Both the position numbers and the translations under genes were made by a program. The notes beneath the pieces are model-generated. The model made no database searches. It saw only the letters and a list, made by a program, of their open reading frames with translations, and was not told the origin of the DNA. From the NCBI GenBank assembly GCA_037128295.1, contig JBAXWR010000009.1:1-62819 (forward strand): 62,819 nt of DNA. The letters are read 5' to 3'. This document shows positions 36,766 through 44,879 of the stretch, one piece after another. The stretch is from JAAFHB01 sp037128295 (GTDB lineage: Bacteria > Bacteroidota > Bacteroidia > Bacteroidales > Prolixibacteraceae). Every line of letters begins with the position of its first letter. Positions within the stretch are counted from its first letter, which is position 1.

Positions 36766-39252
36766 ATGAAAAATCTTTTAACTATCTTCCTTATCTTTTT
36801 CTTAAGCGAAACTCTTTTAGCAGACATAGGGGTAAAGTCTTTCCGCAAACTTGAAAACGATCTTGATGCGCGCGTTAACGAACCACTTAAAGATCAGAAT
36901 GGTGACATCTGTGCCATCATCAAAGTTGTTACCACCCAAACTGGTTTTTCATTTGATTGCGGACAAATAGGCGTTGTAAAAACAGTTCCAAAAACCTCAG
37001 AAATATGGGTATATGTACCTTTTGGAGCGAAAAGAATAACAATCTCGCACCCTCAATTGGGGTTATTAAGAGATTACCTTTTCCAGCAAGCTATCGAAAA
37101 AGCAACGGTTTATGAACTGGTACTCACTACTGGCAAAGTAATTACAACTGTTGATGAAACAATTGAAAGCCAATGGCTTGTCATCAATCCGGAACCTGCG
37201 GATGCCTCAATTTATATCAATGATCTTTTTGTCAAAAGTGGCGCTTATCAGGCCAAACACAAACCAGGAAATTATTCCTATCGCATTGAAGCGCCGATGT
37301 ATCATAGTGATGCCGGAATGGTCCAAATTAGCGACGTGAAAAAAGAAATTGATGTAAAACTTAAACCCGCTTTTGGCTATATTGAGGTGACCAGTATTCC
37401 CGAAGCCGACGCCAGGGTTGCCGTTGATGGAAAATTTCTACCACAAAAAACCCCTTGCCAAAGTGACGCCTTACCAAGCGGTGAACATACTATCCAAGTA
37501 ATCAAAGAGATGTTTGAGCCAACAACTCAGAAAATAACGGTGTCGGATGGAAAAACAACACCTGTGTCGATAACTTTGATACCTACTTTTGCAGAAGTAA
37601 CTATTACCTCACAAACCGATGCGACGATTTTTATCAATAATGAGAAAAAAGAGAATGGCTCATGGAAAGGTCGACTCAATGCTGGAATATATTCTATTGA
37701 AGCACGAAAACAAAGCCATAGCCCTGCTAAACAGGATATTGAAGTTGCGGCTGGTGAGAAACGGACAATTGATCTTCAGCCTTCACCAATTTATGGTTCC
37801 CTCAATGTCATTACCAAACCCTCAGGGGCTGCAATCACAATCAATGGGAATAAATACAAAGTAACACCCAACACGATTGATAGCCTCCTTATCGGCGATC
37901 AAACCGTAGAACTAAGCCGTCAGAATTTTATTACAGTAAATAAGATAGTTACCATTGTTGAAGGCAAAGTCACAATGCTTAACGAACAACTTGTCAGGGG
38001 TAAGTCGCCAGAGGTTAAGCAAATTCCGAATGACCAGGTTACTGCCCCCGTACAAAATACAAAGCCACAAAATAATTCTGAAACAAACAATCCTCCAACA
38101 ATTCCGAATACAGAGCGAAACAGAATTTTACAGAATTCAGACAATGAGAATACGACCACTCAGACATCTAATTCATTAAGAAACAGAGTTTTGCAAAATA
38201 CTCCGGCAGATAATAAAACAACAAAGCAACCAACAACTCCAACGAAAACAGAACCAATAAAAACAGAACCAATAAAAACAGAACCAATAAAAACAGAACC
38301 AGCTAAAACAGAACCAGCTAAACCGGAACTCCCGAAAGAGGTCGCTGTTCAAGTACAAAAGGTGTTCCTTAATTCAACTCCATCTGGTGCAGAGATTTAT
38401 GTTGATAGCGTTAAAGTAGGAATAACTCCATTTAGTATTACCCTCACAATCGGGAATCATTTGGTACGCCTTCAACAAGGGATTCAAAAGATTGTAAGGA
38501 ACATAACTGTCGTAAAATCGCGAACTGAAAATGTTTATAATTTTGACTTAGCTCCCAGACCTTTTACTGAATCGGTAAATGGGATGGAATTTACTATGGT
38601 GGCTGTTAAAGGTGGAACATTCCGCATGGGCAGTAATGAAGGCCGGAGTGTCGAAAAACCAGTACATTCGGTTGATATTGATGATTTTTATTTGTGCAGT
38701 ACTGAAGTAACCCAAGCCTTCTTTAAATCGGTAATGGAATACAATGTAAGTAACAATAAAGGTGATGACCTACCCGTTGAGAGGGTAAGTTGGAACGAAG
38801 CGATGGAGTTTATCCAAAAATTGAACATTCTAACAGGAAAAAATTACAGGCTTCCAACTGAGGCCGAATGGGAATATGCTGCCTCTATAGATGTTTCAGG
38901 ATTTAAAAACAGTTGGTCCGGAATCAATATTGAGAAAAAACTTGGTGATTATGGCTGGTATGCGGCTAACAGTGAAGGAAAAACTCATCCTGTAAAACAG
39001 AAATTGGCCAATGAAAGGGGCCTGTATGACATGACCGGGAATGTTTGGGAATGGTGTAGTGATTGGTATGGCGAATACAAAAGTAATCCGCGTGGCAATC
39101 CAACTGGTCCCACATCAGGTACAACCCGCGTAAATCGCGGTGGTGGTTGGGACGACGATGGACCCTATAGCCGTGCCTCCAATCGCGATGAAAATAACCC
39201 CGAAGAGCATTTTAGCAATGTCGGTTTTCGGATTGCCCTAAGTACCAAATAA
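36766..39252 (+). CDS. PEGA-domain protein fused to a cysteine-less FGE-like domain
   Basis: 828-aa exported protein (signal 1-19). Residues about 20-400 parallel the PEGA protein starting at 32937 domain for domain. A Gln/Asn/Thr/Lys/Pro-rich linker (about 410-530) contains five KTEP(I/A) units. One more PEGA (about 535-600) leads to an FGE-sulfatase-type domain (606-828: GMEFTMVAVKGGTFRMGS, TEAEWEYAA, GNVWEWCSDWYG, VNRGGGWDDDG, GFRIALSTK). True formylglycine-generating enzymes need a copper-binding Cys pair near the CRxAxR motif; here the position reads YSRASNR, so catalysis is unlikely and a binding/structural role (as in GldJ/GldK-type proteins) is more plausible. Confidence 0.85.
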   Translation: MKNLLTIFLIFFLSETLLADIGVKSFRKLENDLDARVNEPLKDQNGDICAIIKVVTTQTGFSFDCGQIGVVKTVPKTSEIWVYVPFGAKRITISHPQLGLLRDYLFQQAIEKATVYELVLTTGKVITTVDETIESQWLVINPEPADASIYINDLFVKSGAYQAKHKPGNYSYRIEAPMYHSDAGMVQISDVKKEIDVKLKPAFGYIEVTSIPEADARVAVDGKFLPQKTPCQSDALPSGEHTIQVIKEMFEPTTQKITVSDGKTTPVSITLIPTFAEVTITSQTDATIFINNEKKENGSWKGRLNAGIYSIEARKQSHSPAKQDIEVAAGEKRTIDLQPSPIYGSLNVITKPSGAAITINGNKYKVTPNTIDSLLIGDQTVELSRQNFITVNKIVTIVEGKVTMLNEQLVRGKSPEVKQIPNDQVTAPVQNTKPQNNSETNNPPTIPNTERNRILQNSDNENTTTQTSNSLRNRVLQNTPADNKTTKQPTTPTKTEPIKTEPIKTEPIKTEPAKTEPAKPELPKEVAVQVQKVFLNSTPSGAEIYVDSVKVGITPFSITLTIGNHLVRLQQGIQKIVRNITVVKSRTENVYNFDLAPRPFTESVNGMEFTMVAVKGGTFRMGSNEGRSVEKPVHSVDIDDFYLCSTEVTQAFFKSVMEYNVSNNKGDDLPVERVSWNEAMEFIQKLNILTGKNYRLPTEAEWEYAASIDVSGFKNSWSGINIEKKLGDYGWYAANSEGKTHPVKQKLANERGLYDMTGNVWEWCSDWYGEYKSNPRGNPTGPTSGTTRVNRGGGWDDDGPYSRASNRDENNPEEHFSNVGFRIALSTK
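38245..38319 (+). repeat. 15-bp coding minisatellite (KTEPI/KTEPA)
   Basis: Five consecutive 15-bp units AAAACAGAACCAATA or AAAACAGAACCAGCT from 38245 to 38319, in frame. Unit gain or loss would change the linker length without frameshift. Confidence 0.85.
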
Positions 39253-39329
39253 TTAAAAACTGACTTCAATTACAAACATTGATTAAAGTTTTAGTTTGAA
39301 CGAATCTACTGTAACTTATATTATTCATT

Positions 39330-41774
39330 ATGAAGGCATTGTTCATCTACAATAAAACAGTCGTTCTTATCATTTTACTATTCGCATTTCTGCTATCAGC
39401 TACCCCTGCATCTACACAAGTAACAGCAGGATCTTCAGTAAAAATCAACGATGGCTGGAAATTCCAAAAAGGGGACGTCGAAAAAGCCGCCACACCTGAA
39501 TTTGATGACTCAAAATGGCGCATCATAGACTTACCACACGACTGGAGTGTTGAAGGCCCTTTAAATCCAAATCTTGCAAGTGCGACTGGTTATTTGCCAG
39601 GTGGAATTGCATGGTACAGGAAAACACTGAATATTCCGTCCCAGGAAACCACCCAAAATGTATATATTTATTTTGAAGGGGTTTATCGCAACTCAGAAGT
39701 ATTTATTAACGGAGTTTCGTTAGGAATGCGCCCAAATGGTTATATATCTTTTCAATATGACCTTACGCCTCACCTTAAATTCGGAGAAAAGAACACTATT
39801 GCCGTAAGAGTAGATCACAGCAAATATGCCGATTCGCGCTGGTACACTGGTTCGGGAATTTACAGGGACGTTTACCTTATTTATAAAAATCCTGTTCACC
39901 TTGGTTTATGGGGCGTATTTTGTTCGACAAAGTCAGTTTCATTAAACCAAGCCTTGGTCGAAACCAAAACTACTTTAGTAAACACGTCTGCTCGTCCGGT
40001 ACATCTTACTGTTATTCAAGAAATTATCAACAATGAGAATAAGACCATTGCTAAATCCACTGGTAAGCTGAGTATTAAAATGGGCATTTCTGCCGAGTTA
40101 GAACAAAATATCAAGATTGATAAGCCAAATTTATGGAGTATTGATGCTCCATCTCTTTATCAGTTGGTAACTTCTGTTTTTCAGGAGGGCCAATTGGTAG
40201 ATAAATCAATTGAAAATATTGGGCTCAGGACACTTGGGTTCGATCAGGACAAAGGATTTTCGCTTAATGGAAAATCTATGAAAATTAAAGGGGTGTGCTT
40301 ACACCACGATGCAGGTTGTCTTGGTTCCGCAGTTCCTGAAGAGGTACTTGAACGCAGATTGATTGCCTTAAAATCAATCGGTTGCAATGCCATAAGGTGC
40401 AGTCACAATCCACAATCCCCGTTACTTTATGATCTTTGTGACCGATTGGGAATGCTGGTACTTGACGAAGCTTTTGACGAGTGGGAATTTCCAAAGAAAA
40501 AATGGATGCAAGGTTGGAATATCGGCACTCCAGGTTTCGATGGACCTGCAGAGTTCTTTGAAAAATGGGGGGAAAAAGATTTAAAGGATATGGTACTCCG
40601 TGACAGGAACCATCCTTCAGTTTTCATGTGGAGCATTGGGAATGAGGTTGATTATCCCAATGATCCATATTCTCACCCCATCTTGGACAAAGAAGGAATA
40701 GGTCAGCAACATACAAAAGGATACCTCCCAAACCAACCCAATGCCGAGAGATTGGGGACAATTGCTAAAAAACTTGCTGCCGTTGTTAAGGTAAACGATC
40801 CTACAAGGCCTGTAACTGCCGGACTTGCCGGCCCTGTAATGTCAAATGAAACGGAATATCCTGGAGCTCTCGATGTCGTCGGATATAATTATACTGAAAA
40901 CAGGTACAAGCAGGATCATGCAACCTATCCAAAACGGATTCTGTATGGCAGCGAAAATGGACACTCAATGGAAGCATGGAAAGCAGTTCGTGACAACGAT
41001 TATATTTTTGGTCAGTTTCTTTGGACTGGATTTGATTATCTCGGCGAATCGCACAGTTGGCCTTCGCGCGGATTTACCTCTGGTCTGATTGATCTTGCCG
41101 GATTCAAAAAACCACGCGCCTATTTCAGGGAAAGCCTTTGGTCTGATAAACCAATGATTTATGCCGGCACCTATAAAAAAAGGAAATATAACAACCAACT
41201 ATCGATCGATGCTTTACCTGTGTGGAACTATAGTGCAGGTGACACAATCAGGATTGTCAGCTACACAAACTGTAATGAGGTGCAACTGCTTCTCAATGGA
41301 AAAGTCATCGGGGCTAAACAGGAATACAATTCTGAAACAGGGGTCAATTACTGGGATATTCCCTTTGTTCCAGGAAAACTTGAAGTGATCGGTTTCAATT
41401 CTGGACAGGAAGCATCAAGATATTTGATCGAAACAAGTAATCGGCCATATGCAATCAGGGCAAATGCGACCAATAAAAATATTTCTTCCAATAAAGGAGT
41501 AGCACAAATTGAAATACAAATTGTTGATGAAACCGGAAAACCAGTGCTGTTGGCAGATGATGAAATAACTTGTATCACTGATGGAAATATTAAACTTCTG
41601 GGGCTTGAAGCCAGTAATCCAGCTGATATGGAAGACTATAAGGATAATAGACAAAGGGTATTTCAAGGGAAAATGATAGCTTATTTACAGTCGTCAGGAA
41701 AAAAAGGGAAAAGCAAGGTTACATTTACATCACCATGGTTGACAAGTGCAGTTATTGAGATTCTTATTGATTGA
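39330..41774 (+). CDS. Glycoside hydrolase family 2 enzyme (beta-galactosidase type)
   Basis: 814-aa secreted enzyme. After a signal peptide (cleavage after ASTQ near residue 30), the GH2 sugar-binding domain has DLPHDWSVEGP and WYTGSGIYRDVYL. A beta-sandwich linker and a TIM barrel follow, with KGVCLHHDAG, CNAIRCSHNPQ and MWSIGNEVDYP. E439 (GNE) is the expected acid/base and E542 (YGSEN) the expected nucleophile. The tail (about 640-810) resembles the DUF4982 and Ig-like C-terminal domains of Bacteroidota GH2 enzymes. Specificity (beta-galactosidase, glucuronidase or other) cannot be read from the sequence. No SusC/SusD pair is adjacent. It follows the PEGA-FGE gene by 77 nt without an obvious promoter match. 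Confidence 0.87.
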   Translation: MKALFIYNKTVVLIILLFAFLLSATPASTQVTAGSSVKINDGWKFQKGDVEKAATPEFDDSKWRIIDLPHDWSVEGPLNPNLASATGYLPGGIAWYRKTLNIPSQETTQNVYIYFEGVYRNSEVFINGVSLGMRPNGYISFQYDLTPHLKFGEKNTIAVRVDHSKYADSRWYTGSGIYRDVYLIYKNPVHLGLWGVFCSTKSVSLNQALVETKTTLVNTSARPVHLTVIQEIINNENKTIAKSTGKLSIKMGISAELEQNIKIDKPNLWSIDAPSLYQLVTSVFQEGQLVDKSIENIGLRTLGFDQDKGFSLNGKSMKIKGVCLHHDAGCLGSAVPEEVLERRLIALKSIGCNAIRCSHNPQSPLLYDLCDRLGMLVLDEAFDEWEFPKKKWMQGWNIGTPGFDGPAEFFEKWGEKDLKDMVLRDRNHPSVFMWSIGNEVDYPNDPYSHPILDKEGIGQQHTKGYLPNQPNAERLGTIAKKLAAVVKVNDPTRPVTAGLAGPVMSNETEYPGALDVVGYNYTENRYKQDHATYPKRILYGSENGHSMEAWKAVRDNDYIFGQFLWTGFDYLGESHSWPSRGFTSGLIDLAGFKKPRAYFRESLWSDKPMIYAGTYKKRKYNNQLSIDALPVWNYSAGDTIRIVSYTNCNEVQLLLNGKVIGAKQEYNSETGVNYWDIPFVPGKLEVIGFNSGQEASRYLIETSNRPYAIRANATNKNISSNKGVAQIEIQIVDETGKPVLLADDEITCITDGNIKLLGLEASNPADMEDYKDNRQRVFQGKMIAYLQSSGKKGKSKVTFTSPWLTSAVIEILID

Positions 41775-41892
41775 CATTTTGAAATATACTGCTGATTAAA
41801 TGTATTTTAGCTTTACTAAAAACTAAAAGTTCCCCGAAACACATCACGTAATTATTGTGATTCAATTTAAGCACAATAAAAATCTTAAAAAA

Positions 41893-41924
41893 TTTGTTGG
41901 TATCATAAAGAACCAATATCTTTA
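41893..41924 (+). promoter_or_regulatory. Promoter of the Tat-exported oxidoreductase gene
   Basis: TTTG at 41893-41896, a 20-bp spacer and TATCTTTA at 41917-41924 (one mismatch to TAnnTTTG), 46 nt before the ATG. Confidence 0.55.
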
Positions 41925-41970
41925 GCCGTCGATTACAAAACATCAAACGTTATAAGATTAATTCATTACC

Positions 41971-43470
41971 ATGAAAGAGAACAACAAAGTTTCAAGAAGG
42001 GGCTTTTTGGGAACTGGTGCAGCAGCGGCTGCAGCAATCACCATTATACCCTCAAACACAATTGCAGGTCTGGGACATAAGGCTCCAAGTGACAAGTTGA
42101 ATATCGCCGGAGTTGGTATTGGCGGTATGGGTCATGGAAATTTAAAAAACCTTTCTTCCGAAAACATCGTTGGTTTATGTGATGTTGACTGGAAGTATGC
42201 AGAAGGCTGTTTTAAAGAATATCCGAATGCCAAAAAGTACAAAGACTGGAGGGTGATGTACGATGAAATTGGAAAATCAATTGATGGAGTTTTGGTTGCC
42301 ACTGCCGACCATACCCATGCAATCATTGCTTCCAATGCGATCACTTTGGGCAAGCATGTTTATGTGCAAAAACCTCTTACCCATACAGTTTATGAATCCC
42401 GTTTATTGACCAAACTGGCCGATAAATATAAAATTGCCTCTCAAATGGGTAATCAGGGTTCATCAGGCGAAGGTGTTAACCTAACATGCGAATGGATTGC
42501 CAATGGAGAGATCGGAGAAGTAAGTAAAGTTGAAGCTTTTACTGACCGTCCTATCTGGCCACAGGGTTTAAATACTCCAAAACAAGGTCAATGGGTTCCT
42601 GAAACTCTTGATTGGGATTTATTTACAGGTCCGGCTCAGATGCGTCCTTATAACGAACTTTATCACCCATGGAACTGGCGCGGTTGGTGGGCTTATGGTA
42701 CCGGTGCATTAGGCGATATGGCATGTCATATTTTACATCCGGTCTTTATGGGACTACAACTTGGCTATCCAATTAAAGCTCAAGGTAATTCAACCTTGTT
42801 ACTTAAGGATTGCGCACCAACTGCACAATCTGTTAAACTGACCTTCCCGGCCAGACCAACAGCAAAAGCTGCCAAAGTTAAACTTCCTCAGGTTGAAGTA
42901 TATTGGTATGATGGTGGTATTAAGCCGATGCTTCCTGCAGGATGGCCGGCAGGAAAGAATCCTAATGATCAGGGTGGTTGTGTATTCTTCCATGGTACCA
43001 AGGGTATTTTGGTTTGTGGTTGTTACGGTGTTAATCCTTGGATATTGCGTCCTGATGGCACAGTTAGCAAACCTGAAAACGCACCTAAATTCCGTCGCCG
43101 TGTTGCTCCACTTTCACACGAAATGGATTGGGTTCGTGCAGCCAAGGAATCTCCGGAAACCCGCGTTAAAACAGCTTCTGATTTTAGCCAATCAGGACCA
43201 TTCAACGAAATGGTTGTTATGGGTGTTTTGGCAGTTCGCCTTCAAACTCTCAATAAAGAACTTGAATGGGATGGACCAAATATGAAATTCACAAACATTA
43301 CCGCAGACGAGAAAATCAAAATCGTTCTTGAGGATAAGTTCAGCATCCATGATGGTCACCCAACATTCGAAAAAGTATATACTGACCCGGTTCCTGCAAC
43401 TGAATTTGCTGCTGAATTGATCAAACATACTTATCGTGCACCTTGGTCATTACCTCCAATGCCAGCATAA
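41971..43470 (+). CDS. Tat-exported Gfo/Idh/MocA-family oxidoreductase
   Basis: 499-aa NAD(P)-dependent oxidoreductase-type protein with a twin-arginine signal (SRRGFLGTGAAAAAA, residues 8-22). The dinucleotide fold shows GVGIGGMGHGNL and LCDVDW. The Gfo/Idh/MocA hallmark appears as VLVATADHTHAIIA, then GKHVYVQKPLTH with the conserved Lys-Pro. Tat export of a folded, cofactor-loaded member is typical for Bacteroidota and Planctomycetes. Recent work assigns glycosidase or oxidoreductase roles to such exported members; which applies here is open. Located just after a GH2 gene, so a role in sugar processing is plausible. A strong terminator follows. Confidence 0.9.
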   Translation: MKENNKVSRRGFLGTGAAAAAAITIIPSNTIAGLGHKAPSDKLNIAGVGIGGMGHGNLKNLSSENIVGLCDVDWKYAEGCFKEYPNAKKYKDWRVMYDEIGKSIDGVLVATADHTHAIIASNAITLGKHVYVQKPLTHTVYESRLLTKLADKYKIASQMGNQGSSGEGVNLTCEWIANGEIGEVSKVEAFTDRPIWPQGLNTPKQGQWVPETLDWDLFTGPAQMRPYNELYHPWNWRGWWAYGTGALGDMACHILHPVFMGLQLGYPIKAQGNSTLLLKDCAPTAQSVKLTFPARPTAKAAKVKLPQVEVYWYDGGIKPMLPAGWPAGKNPNDQGGCVFFHGTKGILVCGCYGVNPWILRPDGTVSKPENAPKFRRRVAPLSHEMDWVRAAKESPETRVKTASDFSQSGPFNEMVVMGVLAVRLQTLNKELEWDGPNMKFTNITADEKIKIVLEDKFSIHDGHPTFEKVYTDPVPATEFAAELIKHTYRAPWSLPPMPA

Positions 43471-43490
43471 TTAAGGTTGTCATTCAAATA

Positions 43491-43522
43491 AAAAAAGGCG
43501 GGATTCATTCCGCCTCTTTTTA
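43491..43522. terminator. Bidirectional terminator
   Basis: A run of As, AGGCGG (43496-43501), loop GATTCATT, CCGCCT (43510-43515), then CTTTTTATT. It serves the plus-strand oxidoreductase gene and the convergent minus-strand gene at 43558. Confidence 0.8.
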
Positions 43523-43557
43523 TTATATTCTTGAATATCAGATTAATGACAATTGTA

Positions 43558-44280
43558 TTATTTTTTCTGATCATCAGAAACTTCAACTTTAACCTCTACA
43601 TCCTTGTTGATTTCACTCTCAACTCGTTTCTTTCTAATAATTGTGATTTTCTCAAGCCCCTTCCCAATATCCTTTTTTTCATAAGAAATTATTGACTCAT
43701 CTTTTGTATCAAAACTGAAAGGATCAACCCCAAAATGGAAATTGCCATAATTCTGTATTGGAGTAGGTGGGGCCAGAGGTGGTGGAGGTGGAGGTGGAAC
43801 CAGGCCGTTAGGATCCATTTCACCGGAAAATTCCATCTTACCCTTGTCACCAAAATAGATGATTCGCTTCTCATCACTTTTACCAGTGGAATCATCGCTT
43901 GAAATGAAAATATCAAATTGTTGGCCGCTGGTCGAATTGTTCCCGGAGTTCTTGCTCAGTTTCACCACTTTTGCACCATTGTGCATATGAACAACTGATT
44001 TCCCATCACCTTTTCCAACAATTTGGACCTTTTTAAGGATGGAATCGACCTTTACCCGAACGGCCTTTTCATCAGCAAAATTAAAGGTCGTGTCGATTGA
44101 GGTCGTCTTTCCATCTTTGTTGACCAGGGCTTTCACCCGTATGACTTTTTTTTGGGGTCCATTATCAGCTAATGCCACATCACCCACCGGCCCGAAGGTA
44201 AATGAGGATGCTGTAAAAAACAATCCCCAAAAGACCAGCATTGTCCCATAATGGTTTTTAAAATACATGATTCTTTTCAT
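43558..44280 (-). CDS. Exported polyproline protein next to a two-component system
   Basis: 240-aa protein that I do not recognise. An N-terminal signal or anchor (about 12-30) precedes a polar, charged body with several short beta-type segments: KVIRVKALVNKDGKT, KVQIVGKGDGKSVV and FDIFISSDDSTG. Residues about 162-176 hold VPPPPPPPLAPPTP, strikingly similar to a polyproline tract in the periplasmic part of the divergent kinase gene. The C-terminus is highly charged (ITIIRKKRVESEINK...). It is transcribed divergently from the kinase/regulator genes with a 170-bp shared intergenic region, suggesting it is a target or an accessory sensor of that system (inference). Confidence 0.6.
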   Translation of the reverse strand: MKRIMYFKNHYGTMLVFWGLFFTASSFTFGPVGDVALADNGPQKKVIRVKALVNKDGKTTSIDTTFNFADEKAVRVKVDSILKKVQIVGKGDGKSVVHMHNGAKVVKLSKNSGNNSTSGQQFDIFISSDDSTGKSDEKRIIYFGDKGKMEFSGEMDPNGLVPPPPPPPLAPPTPIQNYGNFHFGVDPFSFDTKDESIISYEKKDIGKGLEKITIIRKKRVESEINKDVEVKVEVSDDQKK

Positions 44281-44395
44281 TTTGATTTAATTTAAAATTA
44301 AATATCATTTCATTTACAAATACAATCCAAAAGTAAGGTGTTTCTTGGTCCCAAATGGTTAAGACCGGGTGAAAAAGAGTTAAGGTAAAGTTAAA

Positions 44396-44429
44396 GTTGA
44401 AAACATGGTTATATTAATGACTATTTTTG
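44396..44429 (+). promoter_or_regulatory. Possible promoter of the two-component genes
   Basis: GTTG at 44396-44399 and TATTTTTG at 44422-44429 (TAnnTTTG), spaced 22 bp, 21 nt before the ATG at 44451. The -7 box contains the TTG that would be the alternative start, which supports 44451 as the true start. Confidence 0.45.
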
Positions 44430-44450
44430 AACGGCATAAATTATTTGCAT

Positions 44451-44825
44451 ATGAATAAACGAATGATCTCCGGATTGGTAATACTGATGGGAATTTCCCT
44501 TTTGGGAATTGTTTCAGTTCAAATTTATTGGTTTAACAATTCGGTAAAAGTCAGAAATGAACTTTTCGACCGATCTGTCAATGATGCAATGAATAAAACG
44601 GTCAGCCGTCTTGAAACCGGTTATGACCTTAAAATCATAAAAAATTTAAATGAGAAGAATGATAGCTCAAACGTAGATTTTAATACTTTAGTTCCTCCAC
44701 CGCCTCCACCACCTCCAATCTCAGGGTCGACCGATATTGACGTAACTATAAAAAAAGACACAAATAATGGGAAAATAAGGGTTATTGCTTCTAAAAGAGG
44801 TTCTGTGAAATCGATGAATAATTAA
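44451..44825 (+). CDS. N-terminal fragment of an RprX-like histidine kinase, cut by in-frame stop
   Basis: 124-aa open frame: MNKRMISGLVILMGISLLGI..., one transmembrane helix (about 5-25), then the start of a periplasmic domain with FDRSVNDAMNKTVSRLE, typical of the first helix of Bacteroidota sensor kinases, and LVPPPPPPPPIS (about 83-94). It ends at a TAA (44823-44825). The same frame continues without another stop for 18 codons to the ATG at 44880 and through the kinase core, so these are two parts of one ancestral gene. It could be a nonsense mutation, a sequencing error, stop readthrough or a genuine split. Confidence 0.7.
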   Translation: MNKRMISGLVILMGISLLGIVSVQIYWFNNSVKVRNELFDRSVNDAMNKTVSRLETGYDLKIIKNLNEKNDSSNVDFNTLVPPPPPPPPISGSTDIDVTIKKDTNNGKIRVIASKRGSVKSMNN

Positions 44826-44879
44826 AATATCCTAAATGAACCATTAGCTTTATACCATCATTCGAACAAAGGACAATCA

